A stretch of DNA of 64,000 nt from Saccharopolyspora hordei (lineage in GTDB: Bacteria; Actinomycetota; Actinomycetes; Mycobacteriales; Pseudonocardiaceae). The stretch covers positions 5,349,501 to 5,413,500 of the forward strand of contig NZ_JACCFJ010000001.1 in NCBI RefSeq assembly GCF_013410345.1, in the 5' to 3' direction. The position numbers were made by a program, and so were the translations under genes. Below are positions 55,038-64,000 of the stretch, piece after piece. Under the pieces are notes generated by a model. The model had not been told where the DNA came from, searched no databases, and saw nothing but the letters and a program-made list of their open reading frames with translations. How positions within the stretch are numbered: position 1 is the stretch's first letter; every line of letters starts with the position of its first letter.

Positions 55038-55175
55038 ATTCATGTTCGGGACCTCGATCCCGATGACGTCGCCGCGCTCGAGGAGGGGGCGGCACGGTCG
55101 GGCACCGCGCTGAACCGGCTCGCCGCCGATGTCGTGCACCGGCGAGCGCGCACGGCTCGTGGTACGCCGCGCTGA
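55038..55175 (+). CDS. Ribbon-helix-helix small protein, possible ATT start
   Basis: A 45-codon frame reads HVRDLDPDDVAALEEGAARS with a C-terminal LNRLAADVVHRRA. This resembles the FitA-type RHH antitoxin DNA-binding domain (beta strand VRDLD, then two helices). No ATG, GTG or TTG lies at its head. An ATT codon at 55038 is preceded by GGAGG with 7-nt spacing, so either AUU is used as start or an ancestral ATG mutated. No PIN-toxin gene follows. It is either an orphan antitoxin or a decayed one. Confidence 0.45.
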   Translation: MHVRDLDPDDVAALEEGAARSGTALNRLAADVVHRRARTARGTPR

Positions 55176-55258
55176 TCTGGCGCCAGGTCTGACACCGCGG
55201 ACGTCTGCAGTCGTCCCAGGACCTCACCGACCCGCTCGGACTGCCCCGCCGCCCGCCG

Positions 55259-56088
55259 TCAGCGCCACTGGGCGAGCACGGTGACCGTGCCCGGGTCGAC
55301 CTCGGTGAAGCCGGCGTCGCGCACCACGGCCACGCGGGACTCGCGCCAGGCGCGCTCCGGGTCGTCGCGGGGGTGCAGGCGGGACCAGGTCTCGGCGTCC
55401 GCCGCGCGCACCGAGCAGCGGAAACCGGTCGCCGCCCACTCCGCCAGCTCGCGGTCCATGCCGTCGCCGTGCAGCAGCGCCGCCAGGATCATCGTCGCGT
55501 GGCCGACCTGGGCCGCCGACTTGCCCGCGCTCATCGGCGCGTCCGGGTTCAGCCACAGCACCGGCGCGTCCGGCAGCGCGGGGCCCGGCTCGTCGGGCTC
55601 CAGGTCGCTGCCGGAGATCTGCAGCCGGCTGAGCTCCTTGGGCATGTCCGCCACCCGCATCGGCAGGAAGGCGCGCACCTCGGCGCCGCCGACCTCGACG
55701 GTGCGGCCGGGCAGGTCCTGCACCGCCTCCCAGTGCGACCCGCGCGCCCGCCGCGCGACCTTGCGGATGCGGCCGGAGACCCAGGTGCTCATCGCCTCGT
55801 GCCACTCGCCGCCCGGCTTGCAGCGCTCGTCCAGGCACACCGCCAGCGCCGCCGACGCCGCCGCCTCCAGCAGGGCGGTGCGGGCCGGCGGGTCGCGCCG
55901 CTCGATCCGCAGCACCATCGGCATGAGCACCACGTTCTCCGGGTCCTCGTCCGAGGTGTCCGCGGTGGCCGCGCCGGGCAGGGCCAGCCAGGAGGCGTAG
56001 CGGGCGATCAGCGGGTCGAGCACGTCGACGACGGAGTCCAGCACGTCCCGGTCAACTGCTCCCGCAGCGCCGTTGTTCCCCGGCTCCA

Positions 56089-56089
<1 letters not shown>
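55259..56089 (-). CDS. Pth2-like peptidyl-tRNA hydrolase domain protein
   Basis: A 276-residue protein whose C-terminal half carries the Pth2 signature MSAGKSAAQVGHATMI and RVAVVRDAGFTEVDPGTVTVLA. The N-terminal 140 residues are an actinobacterial extension with no motif that I recognise. Pth2 enzymes recycle peptidyl-tRNA, but the essential role is usually filled by Pth1, so this copy may be auxiliary. ATG 56089 overlaps the serB stop by one base (TGATG). Confidence 0.78.
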
Positions 56090-57327
<1,238 letters not shown>

Positions 57328-57398
57328 TCATCCTCTCCTCGTGTGAAGCGGCGCGGCCGCCCGTCCCGCTCGCCCCCGTCGAGGGGCCCGGCAAGCAG

Positions 57399-57433
57399 AA
57401 GAGCCCCGGCGAGCACAGCCCGCCGGGGCTCTT
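57399..57433 (-). terminator. Strong terminator between ctaD and serB
   Basis: A 13-bp perfect stem (AAGAGCCCCGGCG / CGCCGGGGCTCTT) with a 9-nt loop lies about 55 bp past the ctaD stop, upstream of serB on the same strand. Confidence 0.8.
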
Positions 57434-57487
57434 CGTCGAGCTGGCCCCACCCTGGCACAGTCGCGCCGTGCGGGGCTAGCGCGCAGA

Positions 57488-59275
57488 TCACTTCTCCGTG
57501 GTGTCGTCCCTTTCGGACTCGTCCTTGGTGACCGGCTTCTGCTTGAGCGCCGTGGCGGTGCCACCGCCCTCGTGCTTGTGAGCCAGCGTCTTGCCGGTGA
57601 GGCTCAGGTGGGCCTCCAGCCGCATCCGCTCGGAGACGTGCGGGTAGTGCAGCTCGAACGCCGGGCGCTCGGAGCGGATCCGGGGCAGCTCGGTGAAGTT
57701 GTGCCGCGGCGGCGGGCACGAGGTGGCCCACTCCAGCGAGTTGCCGTAGCCCCACGGGTCGTCGACCTCGGCGACCTCACCGTAGCGGTAGCTGCGGAAC
57801 ACGTTGTAGAGGAACGGCAGCATCGAGGCGCCCAGGATGAACGCACCGATCGTGGAGATCGTGTTCAGCGTGGTGAAGCCGTCGCTGGCCAGGTAGTCGG
57901 CGTACCGGCGCGGCATGCCCTCGGCCCCCAGCCAGTGCTGCACCAGGAAGGTGCTGTGGAAGCCGATGAAGGTCAGCCAGAAGTGCAGCTTGGCCAGCCG
58001 CTCGTCCATCATCCGGCCGGTCATCTTCGGGAACCAGAAGTAGATGCCGGCGAAGGTGGCGAACACGATCGTGCCGTAGAGCACGTAGTGGAAGTGCGCG
58101 ACCACGAAGTAGGTGTCCGACACGTGGAAGTCCACCGGCGGCATGGCCAGCAGGACACCGGTCAGACCACCGAAGAGGAAGGTGACCAGGAAGCCGACGC
58201 TGAACAGCATCGGGGACTCGAAGGTCAGCTGGCCCTTCCACATGGTGCCGATCCAGTTGAAGAACTTGACACCGGTCGGGACCGCGATGAGGAACGTGGT
58301 GAAGGCGAAGAACGGCAGCAGCACCGCGCCGGTGGCGTACATGTGGTGCGCCCACACCACGACCGACAGGGCCGCGATGCCCAGCGTCGCGTACACCAGG
58401 CCGGAGTAGCCGAACAGCGGCTTGCGGCTGAACACCGGGAAGATCTCGGACACGATGCCGAAGAACGGCAGCGCGACGATGTAGACCTCGGGGTGGCCGA
58501 AGAACCAGAACAGGTGCTGCCAGAGGATCACGCCACCGTTGGCCGGGTCGAAGACGTGCGCACCCAGGTGCCGGTCGGCCATCAGGCCCAGCAGCGCGGC
58601 GGTCAGGATCGGGAACGCCATCAGGATCAGCACGCTGGTGACCAGGATGTTCCAGGTGAAGATCGGCATCCGGAACATCGTCATGCCCGGCGCGCGCAGG
58701 CAGACCACCGTGGTGATCATGTTGACGGCACCGAGGATGGTGCCCAGACCACCGACGGCCAGACCGGCGAGCCACATGTCAGCGCCGTAGCCCGGCGAGT
58801 GCAGGGCGTCCGACAGCGGGGTGTAGGCGAACCAGCCGAAGTCGGCGGCACCGCCCGGCAGCAGGAAACCGCTGACCACCATCAGACCGCCGAACGAGTA
58901 CAGCCAGTACCCGAAGGCGTTCAGCCGCGGGAACGCGACGTCCGGGGACCCGATCTGCAGCGGCAGGATGTAGTTGGCGAAGCCGAACAGGATCGGCGTC
59001 GCGTACAGCAGCAGCATCACCGTGCCGTGCATGGTGAACAGCTGGTTGTACTGCTCGTTGGACAGGAACTGCAGTCCTGGGACGGCGAGCTCACCGCGGA
59101 TCAGCATCGCCATCAGGCCGCCGACGAGGAAGAACGCCATCGACGTGACCAGGTAGAGGATGCCGATTTGCTTGTGGTCCGTGGTGCGGAACATCCGCGC
59201 CATGAACGAACCCTTGACCGTTTTGCGCACCGGATAGGGGCGCGTGGCGATCGGCTGTGGCGCGACGGCCGTCAC
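57488..59275 (-). CDS. ctaD: Cytochrome c oxidase subunit I (aa3 type)
   Basis: Catalytic, proton-pumping subunit of the terminal oxidase. The 595-residue protein has 12 transmembrane helices and the metal ligands in MHGTVML (low-spin heme), [14 protein letters not shown] (CuB His and the cross-linked Tyr), WAHHMYATG and HFHYVLYGT. The C-terminus carries a charged extension of about 60 residues. Its 5' region shows TAGTAT on the minus strand (59411-59416) as a candidate -10. Confidence 0.97.
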   Translation of the reverse strand: MTAVAPQPIATRPYPVRKTVKGSFMARMFRTTDHKQIGILYLVTSMAFFLVGGLMAMLIRGELAVPGLQFLSNEQYNQLFTMHGTVMLLLYATPILFGFANYILPLQIGSPDVAFPRLNAFGYWLYSFGGLMVVSGFLLPGGAADFGWFAYTPLSDALHSPGYGADMWLAGLAVGGLGTILGAVNMITTVVCLRAPGMTMFRMPIFTWNILVTSVLILMAFPILTAALLGLMADRHLGAHVFDPANGGVILWQHLFWFFGHPEVYIVALPFFGIVSEIFPVFSRKPLFGYSGLVYATLGIAALSVVVWAHHMYATGAVLLPFFAFTTFLIAVPTGVKFFNWIGTMWKGQLTFESPMLFSVGFLVTFLFGGLTGVLLAMPPVDFHVSDTYFVVAHFHYVLYGTIVFATFAGIYFWFPKMTGRMMDERLAKLHFWLTFIGFHSTFLVQHWLGAEGMPRRYADYLASDGFTTLNTISTIGAFILGASMLPFLYNVFRSYRYGEVAEVDDPWGYGNSLEWATSCPPPRHNFTELPRIRSERPAFELHYPHVSERMRLEAHLSLTGKTLAHKHEGGGTATALKQKPVTKDESERDDTTEK

Positions 59276-59657
59276 GGTGCCTCCTGCACTCCCTTGAAGC
59301 CTTCGTCAGACCCGGTTGGATCCGCCCCGGCCCGGGTGGGCCGGGTGACAGCACGCGACACCCCGCAGGGCGACTGCCGGACAGCAAGTCGCGATGCCTG
59401 CCGAGTGCGGATACTAGCCCTGACGTCACGACGTGGTTCGGCCGGGCCGTAGCCACCCTAGTCATCGGCCCGCGGTCGGTCACCCGGAGTGAGATGGATC
59501 AGACAGGGCGCGATCACCGCGGGCGGGTGATGATGTCGCCCGCAGGGTGCCCTGAGGCGCCGGTTAGCCTACGGGCAACAGGTCCGGCAGCCCACCTGCG
59601 ATCAGTGCGACGGGCCGCCCTGGGACGACGTCCACCAGATTCCTGGAGGGGAAGCAC
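59276..59657. promoter_or_regulatory. Divergent promoter region of ctaD and lipoprotein gene
   Basis: This 382-bp spacer has no gene. A minus-strand TAGTAT at 59411-59416 is a likely ctaD -10 with a leader of roughly 130 nt. A TGACGTCA palindrome follows at 59421-59428. A plus-strand TAGCCT near 59566 could serve the lipoprotein gene. Confidence 0.45.
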
Positions 59658-60263
59658 GTGCGGAGGAGCACGATCATCGGCGCTGTGCTGATCGGCGGTC
59701 TCGCGCTGGCGGGCTGCACGCCCGCTGAGGGGCCGAGCGACCAGCCCCCGGCTCCCGGTACCCCGCCGCCGGCGACCGCGCAGCAGAGCGGTCAGGACGG
59801 GGTCGGTGAGCACAGCGAGACGGACCGCGAGTTCGCCGAGCAGCTGCTCGCCAACCGCCAGCAGGTGGTGCAGCTGGCGGAGCTGGCCCAGACCAACGCG
59901 CAGAACGAGGCGGTCAAGACCCTCGCCGGCGAGCTCCAGCAGGCGGCGCAGCTGCAGATCGGCCAGCTCAACGCGTTCCTGACCTCGGTGGCCGGCCAGC
60001 AGTCCGGCAGCGCCCCGGAGGACGCCACCGGCGACGCCCAGGGCGTCGACCAGCCGGCTGGGCCGCAGCTCGACCAGCTGCGGCAGGCGACCGGCCCGCA
60101 GTTCGACCAGCAGTGGAAGCAGGCGGTGCGGGCCCTGGAGGACAGCGCGGGCCAGCTGGCCCGCGCCGAGCAGGAGGAGGGCCAGGCGCCCGCCATGCGC
60201 TCGCTGGCCGAGGACTTCCTCAGCGCCCAGCAGGACGTGCTCACCAAGCTCAACGCCCTCTGA
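59658..60263 (+). CDS. DUF305-like lipoprotein without the His pair
   Basis: A 201-residue lipoprotein: signal peptide with lipobox LALAGC (Cys20), a Pro-rich linker, then a helical domain. FAEQLLANRQQVVQLAELAQTNAQNEAVKTLAGELQQAAQLQIGQL has the spacing of a DUF305/ferritin-like domain. However, the family's metal-type HH (usually MixHHxxA) is NRQQ here. GTG 59658 follows GGAGGGG. It acts at the outer face of the membrane; function unknown. The relation to DUF305 is inferred from pattern, not certain. Confidence 0.7.
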   Translation: MRRSTIIGAVLIGGLALAGCTPAEGPSDQPPAPGTPPPATAQQSGQDGVGEHSETDREFAEQLLANRQQVVQLAELAQTNAQNEAVKTLAGELQQAAQLQIGQLNAFLTSVAGQQSGSAPEDATGDAQGVDQPAGPQLDQLRQATGPQFDQQWKQAVRALEDSAGQLARAEQEEGQAPAMRSLAEDFLSAQQDVLTKLNAL

Positions 60264-60277
60264 CCCGAGGCCACCGG

Positions 60278-60310
60278 ACGGGGCCGCAGGCGATCTGCCT
60301 GCGGCCCCGT
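60278..60310 (+). terminator. Terminator after lipoprotein gene
   Basis: A 14-bp perfect stem (ACGGGGCCGCAGGC / GCCTGCGGCCCCGT) with a GATCT loop lies 15 bp after the stop. Confidence 0.8.
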
Positions 60311-60361
60311 CCTGCGTTCGGAACCGTGGGAGTCGCCCTCTTCCGCGCAGCCCCGGCGGAA

Positions 60362-60390
60362 CCTACTATGAGTAGGCTACTGTCGAGTAG
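60362..60390. promoter_or_regulatory. Two adjacent TACT/AGTA palindromes before SDR gene
   Basis: CCTACT-ATG-AGTAGG (60362-60376) is directly followed by CTACT-GTCG-AGTAG (60377-60390), ending 23 bp before the SDR start. Two side-by-side sites of one half-site suggest cooperative binding of a TetR-like dimer. No regulator gene is adjacent. Confidence 0.6.
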
Positions 60391-60413
60391 ATAGGCTGAC
60401 CGAGGGAGTGCTC

Positions 60414-61286
60414 ATGCCGAACGTGTCCGGCAAGGTCGTGCTGATCACCGGCGCCGCGCGGGGGATCGGCGCGCAGACCGCCCGGGAGCTCGCCCGCCGC
60501 GGTGCCACGCTCGCCCTGGTCGGCCTGGAGCCCGAGCAGCTCGCGGCCGTCGCGGCCGAGCTCGGCGACCGCCACTTCTGGGCCGAGGCCGACGTCACCG
60601 ACGGCGACTCGATCGCGGCCGCCGTGGACGCCGCCGCGGAGCAGCTCGGCGGCATCGACGTGGTCATCGCCAACGCCGGGATCGCGCCCATCGGCACGGT
60701 GCGCACGAGCGACCCGCGCGCCTTCACCAAGACCATCGACGTCAACCTCAACGGCGTCTTCCACACCGCCCGCGCCGCCCTGCCCCACCTCATCGAGCGC
60801 CGCGGCTACCTGCTCGTCGTCTCCTCGCTGTCGGCCTTCACGCCGATCGGCGGCATGGCCGCCTACACCGCGAGCAAGGCGGGCGCGGAGGCGTTCGCCA
60901 GCGCGCTGCGCAGCGAGGTGATGCACCTGGGCGTGGGCGTGGGCAGCGCGCACCCGTCGTGGATCGACACCGACATGGTCCGCGACGTGGCGCAGGACCT
61001 GCGCGCCTTCGAAGCGATGCGCAAGCGCCTGCCCTGGCCGATGCGCGCCACCACGAGCGTGCAGGACTGCGCCAAGGCGTTCGCCGACGGCGTCGAGCGG
61101 CGCGCCCGCCGGGTGTACGTGCCGCGCGCCATCGCGCTGGTGCACTGGCTGCGCAACCTGCCGTCGTCCCGGCTCGTCGAGACCCTGATGCGGCCGACCG
61201 TGCGCCGGCTCATCCCCAAGATGGAGCGGGAGGTCGAGGCCCTCGGGCGCTCGCTCAGCGAGCGCAACCAGACGCTCCAGCGCTGA
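60414..61286 (+). CDS. Short-chain dehydrogenase/reductase
   Basis: A 290-residue classical SDR: cofactor motif TGAARGIG, NAG in IANAGIAPIG, catalytic Ser in VVSSLSAFTPIGG and YTASKAG (Tyr, Lys). The acidic residue after the second strand is absent (LVGLEPEQ), so the NAD or NADP preference is unclear. The C-terminal extension (WLRNLPSSRLVETLMRPTVRRLIPKME) is amphipathic and may touch the membrane, as in mycobacterial lipid-linked SDRs. ATG 60414 follows GGGAG. Regulated by the paired palindrome upstream (inferred). Confidence 0.9.
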   Translation: MPNVSGKVVLITGAARGIGAQTARELARRGATLALVGLEPEQLAAVAAELGDRHFWAEADVTDGDSIAAAVDAAAEQLGGIDVVIANAGIAPIGTVRTSDPRAFTKTIDVNLNGVFHTARAALPHLIERRGYLLVVSSLSAFTPIGGMAAYTASKAGAEAFASALRSEVMHLGVGVGSAHPSWIDTDMVRDVAQDLRAFEAMRKRLPWPMRATTSVQDCAKAFADGVERRARRVYVPRAIALVHWLRNLPSSRLVETLMRPTVRRLIPKMEREVEALGRSLSERNQTLQR

Positions 61287-61342
61287 CTCGGTGGGGCCGG
61301 TGGCCGGGTGTCTGACGCGGCGCGCTGCCCGGCCACCGGGGT

Positions 61343-62071
61343 TCACCGCGAGCGCGACTCCGTGAGCACCCTGCGCTCCGCGAGCACTCGGCGCTCTGGG
61401 AGCACCCGGCGCGCTGGGAGCACCCGGCGCGCAGGCAGCACCCTGCGCTCCGCAAGCACTCGGCGCTCCTGGGGCGTCCTGCGCTCCTGCTCGACCTTGG
61501 CGATCAGCGCCCACACCGTGTGCTCGCTCCGGCCGGTGGCGCTGTGCTGCGGACGGCTGCCCAACCAGTGCGGCATCCGCGCCAGGATCCCGCCGACGGC
61601 CGCACCGAGGGTGTTGCACACGACGTCGTCGGTCGCGGCGACCCGGCCGGGGACGACGAGGAACTGGGTCAGTTCGATGGACACCGACAGCAGCAGCCCG
61701 GCGAACGCGACCTTGACCACACTGTCGAACCACGGCATCCGCTGCGGGACGAGCACCGCCAGCGGAACCAGCAGGAGCACGTTGCCGACCAGCTGCAGCC
61801 ACGGCAGCAGGTCGCCGGGCCCGGCGGTCAGCGCCATCGACACGTCCCGGCCGAGATCGGTCCGCACGGGTTCCACGGCGGGCGGCTGCGGCATGAAGAC
61901 GAGGAACCCGACGCACAGCAGCGAGCAGACCAGCGCTCCGTCGAGCACCGGCTCCCGCGGGTCACAGCCGCGACGCAGCACGGCCGAGCCGATCCCGACC
62001 GCCACCGAGATCGGGAGCAGGACGGTCACCACCGGGACGAATCCGTCGAATGCCACGAGAACCTGCTGCAC
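61343..62071 (-). CDS. VanZ-like membrane protein with hexapeptide-repeat tail
   Basis: A roughly 242-residue protein with about five transmembrane helices and the VanZ-type block VKVAFAGLLLSVSIELTQFLVVPGR..DDVVCNTLGAAVGGIL. The last 50 residues are six tandem copies of (A/E)RRVL(A/P/T), preceded by a degenerate ERRTPQ. This highly basic cytoplasmic tail is not known to me in VanZ. GTG 62071 with AGAGGAAG upstream is preferred; ATG 62098 and GTG 62110 are in frame. Role unknown; VanZ relatives alter teicoplanin or lipopeptide susceptibility. Confidence 0.72.
   Translation of the reverse strand: MQQVLVAFDGFVPVVTVLLPISVAVGIGSAVLRRGCDPREPVLDGALVCSLLCVGFLVFMPQPPAVEPVRTDLGRDVSMALTAGPGDLLPWLQLVGNVLLLVPLAVLVPQRMPWFDSVVKVAFAGLLLSVSIELTQFLVVPGRVAATDDVVCNTLGAAVGGILARMPHWLGSRPQHSATGRSEHTVWALIAKVEQERRTPQERRVLAERRVLPARRVLPARRVLPERRVLAERRVLTESRSR
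61361..61468. repeat. 18-bp minisatellite encoding hexapeptide repeats
   Basis: Six tandem 18-bp units (AGCACCCTGCGCTCCGCG-like) encode ERRVLT/A/P on the minus strand inside the VanZ-like gene. Unit-to-unit changes are mostly at Ala/Glu and Pro/Ala codons. Confidence 0.85.
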
Positions 62072-62126
62072 GTGCGCCGCACTTCCTCTGGCCGCCATCG
62101 CCAGGAACACCCGAGCACCCCGGACA

Positions 62127-62141
62127 GATCCACAGTGGATC
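62127..62141. promoter_or_regulatory. 15-bp palindrome upstream of VanZ-like gene
   Basis: GATCCAC-A-GTGGATC is a perfect 7+1+7 palindrome 55 bp upstream of the chosen VanZ start, a candidate operator. Confidence 0.5.
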
Positions 62142-63245
62142 CGACCGGTGACCCGGAAACCGTTGGGAATCCAGCAATTTCCAGCGGTCGGCGTTGACCG
62201 GGGAACCGTTGAGCGTCAGGTCTCGGCAGCGGCCGGGCGGCGCCCGAAGGCCGCCACACCCCACCGCCGACGCGGGACGGCCGAGCGTTCCCGCAGGTGG
62301 GACGGTGCGCTGTCACCCCTCCAGGGCTCGCGGCACACCCACCTCCCGGCTCGACCCGCGTCACTCCTCGGGAGATCCGATACCGTTCAGGTCGCGCTCG
62401 AACATAACGAAGGGAGAACGGAACGGAAGCGCCCTGACCAAAACCCGCCAGGCGCTCTCGAATGTCCACTAGGGACGGTCAAGCGCATCGATCACCGGCC
62501 CACCAGTCGTTTTCACGCAGTGGACCACCGCGTGAGACATCCCGTTCACACGATTCACACCGGACGTGCAGAACCGGTGGTGTGAAGATCTGTGGAAAGA
62601 ACGGTGAATTCCTCGCGTCGCGCCGATGTCCTCGCGTCGCGCCGACGCATCGGGTCCGCCGGCGCTCGACCCGAGCCGGGACGGCGCTGCTACGAGCGCG
62701 TACACCCGATCCCCTTCAGCGGCCGGCCGAGGCCTGTCCGGCGAAAGCTTCCGTACCGCCGCAGCAGGGGACGAGAGCCGCGGTTCGCGGGTGCGGCTAG
62801 CGACCGAAGAACGTGGCGGCTTCGTTGCGTGGGCCACAGCATCGTGCTGCTCCCACCGACCGAGCTCACGTTCGGCGATAGTGCGGCGAGATCGTGTCGG
62901 GTCAAGACAGCTAACGGTAGGTCACAGGACGGCAGTGGCGTCAGGTCAGGTGTTCTCCGGGGAGAGCCTTCCCGCTTCCAGAACCACCGCGTCCTGGACG
63001 CACCGCTCCACTGGCCGCGCCTGACGAGCTCAATCTGCTCTCGAACCTTTTTGCTCGGCGCGAGACGTGGGCGCGCCCCACCTCGCGGACGCTGCACAAG
63101 ATCAGTTGGTGAATGCTTCCCGGCCTGGCCGCCGCACCGGCCGTCTCGGTCTCAGCCCCTGGAGCAGCAACACCGCTTCGCTGCTCCACTCGAGCGAACT
63201 TCTGTTGAACTCGATCAAGTGAACTGAAACCGGAGTCATCCGCTG
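62142..63245. other. 1.1-kb region without a convincing gene; short repeats
   Basis: No frame shows clear coding bias. From about 62400 the base composition is visibly less GC-rich than the rest. It contains TTCACACC/GGTGTGAA as an 8-bp inverted repeat at 62554-62586. It also holds an exact 16-bp direct repeat (CCTCGCGTCGCGCCGA) at 62611 and 62630. It may be degraded sequence at an island border. Confidence 0.5.
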
Positions 63246-63260
63246 GCACACTTACTGTGC
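63246..63260 (+). promoter_or_regulatory. Inverted repeat abutting the start codon of the edge gene
   Basis: GCACA-CTTAC-TGTGC ends directly before GTG 63261. No ribosome-binding sequence is seen, so this element may govern both transcription and translation of the edge gene. Confidence 0.4.
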
Positions 63261-64000
63261 GTGACGGGACTGACGCATCAGGTACGAGAGTGGCTGATTT
63301 CGCTCGACGAAGTTGAGCTGGGCACCGTTCTTACCGTGTGCGATCGACTGCGCTCCGCCGCGAAGCTGCCCCAAGCTCCCAAGCGGTCCTCAGCGACGTC
63401 GCGCGACCAAGCCGCATGCCGCGTCTGGGCGCGGCGAGCCTCCGGACCTGAGCTCGAGCACGTCGTCACCAGCACAGTGCCCGCTTTAGCCAAGTTGCTC
63501 ACCGAGCACTACGGCTGGCCTCCTGAGGACGTCACAAACCCGGATCTCGAGCAGCTCACCGAGATGCTGACCACGCTGGGCCGCCCGATCGGCATGCTCG
63601 GTCTCTACGCCCTGCTGCTGGCGGACCAGCCAGCGAGCCAAATGGCCAGAGAACATCGCGGGACCTTGGAGAAGTCGCTGCAGACAGCGAGCGTGAAAGG
63701 GGTCCCCGAGGAGAAGAACGACTGCTCACAAGCACGAACTCCGCACCTCGTCGCGAACGACGGTGGATCATCTGCGGACTTCGTCCGAGCACGTTGCGAG
63801 TCGACCGAGCTCGATGAAGCAGCGCTCGACCACCTGACGGAGATCTTGGCCAACCTGCGAGAAGCTGCCGCGGTCTTAGCGAATCGTCTGCGTGCAACTG
63901 CTGTTGAAGTCGAAGCCGGAAACGCTGTTGATCCGGAACTAAACGCCTCGCTCTCCGAGTACGACGAATTACGTGCGAGCTTGGCGTCGAAACTGGTCAG
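63261..64000 (+). CDS. Unidentified protein, N-terminal 246 codons, runs off window
   Basis: An open frame from GTG 63261 (VTGLTHQVREWLISLDEVEL) continues to the window edge without a stop. I recognise no family. It is polar and helical, and the last 60 residues (LTEILANLREAAAVLANRL, ELNASLSEYDELRASLASKL) look like coiled coil. Codon use differs from the rest of the window: three TTA codons, plus CTA, ATT, GTT and GAA. This suggests horizontal acquisition and, in a filamentous actinomycete, possible bldA dependence. Previous in-frame stop is at 63225-63227. Confidence 0.6.
   Translation, partial: MTGLTHQVREWLISLDEVELGTVLTVCDRLRSAAKLPQAPKRSSATSRDQAACRVWARRASGPELEHVVTSTVPALAKLLTEHYGWPPEDVTNPDLEQLTEMLTTLGRPIGMLGLYALLLADQPASQMAREHRGTLEKSLQTASVKGVPEEKNDCSQARTPHLVANDGGSSADFVRARCESTELDEAALDHLTEILANLREAAAVLANRLRATAVEVEAGNAVDPELNASLSEYDELRASLASKLV

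Noticed and set aside
54720..55175. A 151-codon protein continuing from bioN through the RHH frame
   Set aside because: Only the last 45 codons show family character. The upstream part has non-coding composition and begins inside bioN.
62462..62800. A 112-codon rightward gene in the right-hand intergenic region
   Set aside because: No ribosome-binding site, no domain pattern, Arg/Ser/Pro composition typical of chance frames.

Overview
The window is very GC-rich actinobacterial chromosome. Evidence includes a mycobacterial-type ESX (type VII) secretion locus, aa3-type ctaD next to serB, the CysM/CysO/Mec cysteine pathway, two DUF397/DUF5753 loci, frequent GTG starts and strong GC-rich hairpin terminators without U-tracts. 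One long block, rdgB-rph-MBL phosphodiesterase-murI-rhomboid-cysM-cysO-mec-P1 peptidase-DUF2017-clpS with divergent pncB and dinG, follows the Mycobacterium tuberculosis Rv1341 to Rv1329c order, with a few inserted genes. The best guess is a filamentous Pseudonocardiales organism; this is inference, because no rRNA is present.

Layout. 1-7.7 kb: ESX-4-like genes, eccB and eccD leftward and eccC-mycP rightward. The mycosin has lost its catalytic residues. 7.7-8.2 kb: eight 66-bp tandem hairpin repeats. 8.3-17.8 kb: metabolism and its regulators: dialkylglycine decarboxylase, M20 amidohydrolase, secreted penicillin-acylase-type hydrolase, FAH-family enzyme, a MarR gene divergent from a frameshifted ring-cleaving dioxygenase, and an IclR regulator. 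17.9-21 kb: a type-2 IleRS with a swapped GTHH signature. 21-29.3 kb: secreted trypsin-like protease, a hairpin-rich intergenic region, a two-component system, a GT39-like membrane protein, two bacterial PH-domain proteins and an Xre/DUF397 pair. 29.8-37 kb: pyruvate oxidase, Bcp, a TSUP permease, carotenoid oxygenase, a DUF5701/TetR pair, and a second, decapitated DUF5753/DUF397 locus.

37-50 kb is the conserved housekeeping block: nucleotide sanitation, RNase PH, glutamate racemase, CysO-dependent cysteine synthesis, ClpS, NAD salvage (pncB, pncA) and DinG. 50.4-54.7 kb is a tightly packed operon in which a CoA-ligase-like gene and an atypical thiolase lie between bioY and bioMN of a biotin ECF transporter. 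55-61.3 kb holds an orphan RHH-type small gene, a Pth2-like protein, serB, ctaD, a lipoprotein and an SDR. The right end has a VanZ-like gene with a hexapeptide tail, about 1.1 kb without a convincing gene, and the start of an open frame with relaxed codon use (three TTA codons). It runs off the edge and may mark the border of an accessory island.

Regulation visible in the sequence: many intergenic palindromes sit beside regulator genes (MarR, IclR, TetR), and four genes have a TAGNNT box 6-7 nt before the start codon, which predicts leaderless transcripts.
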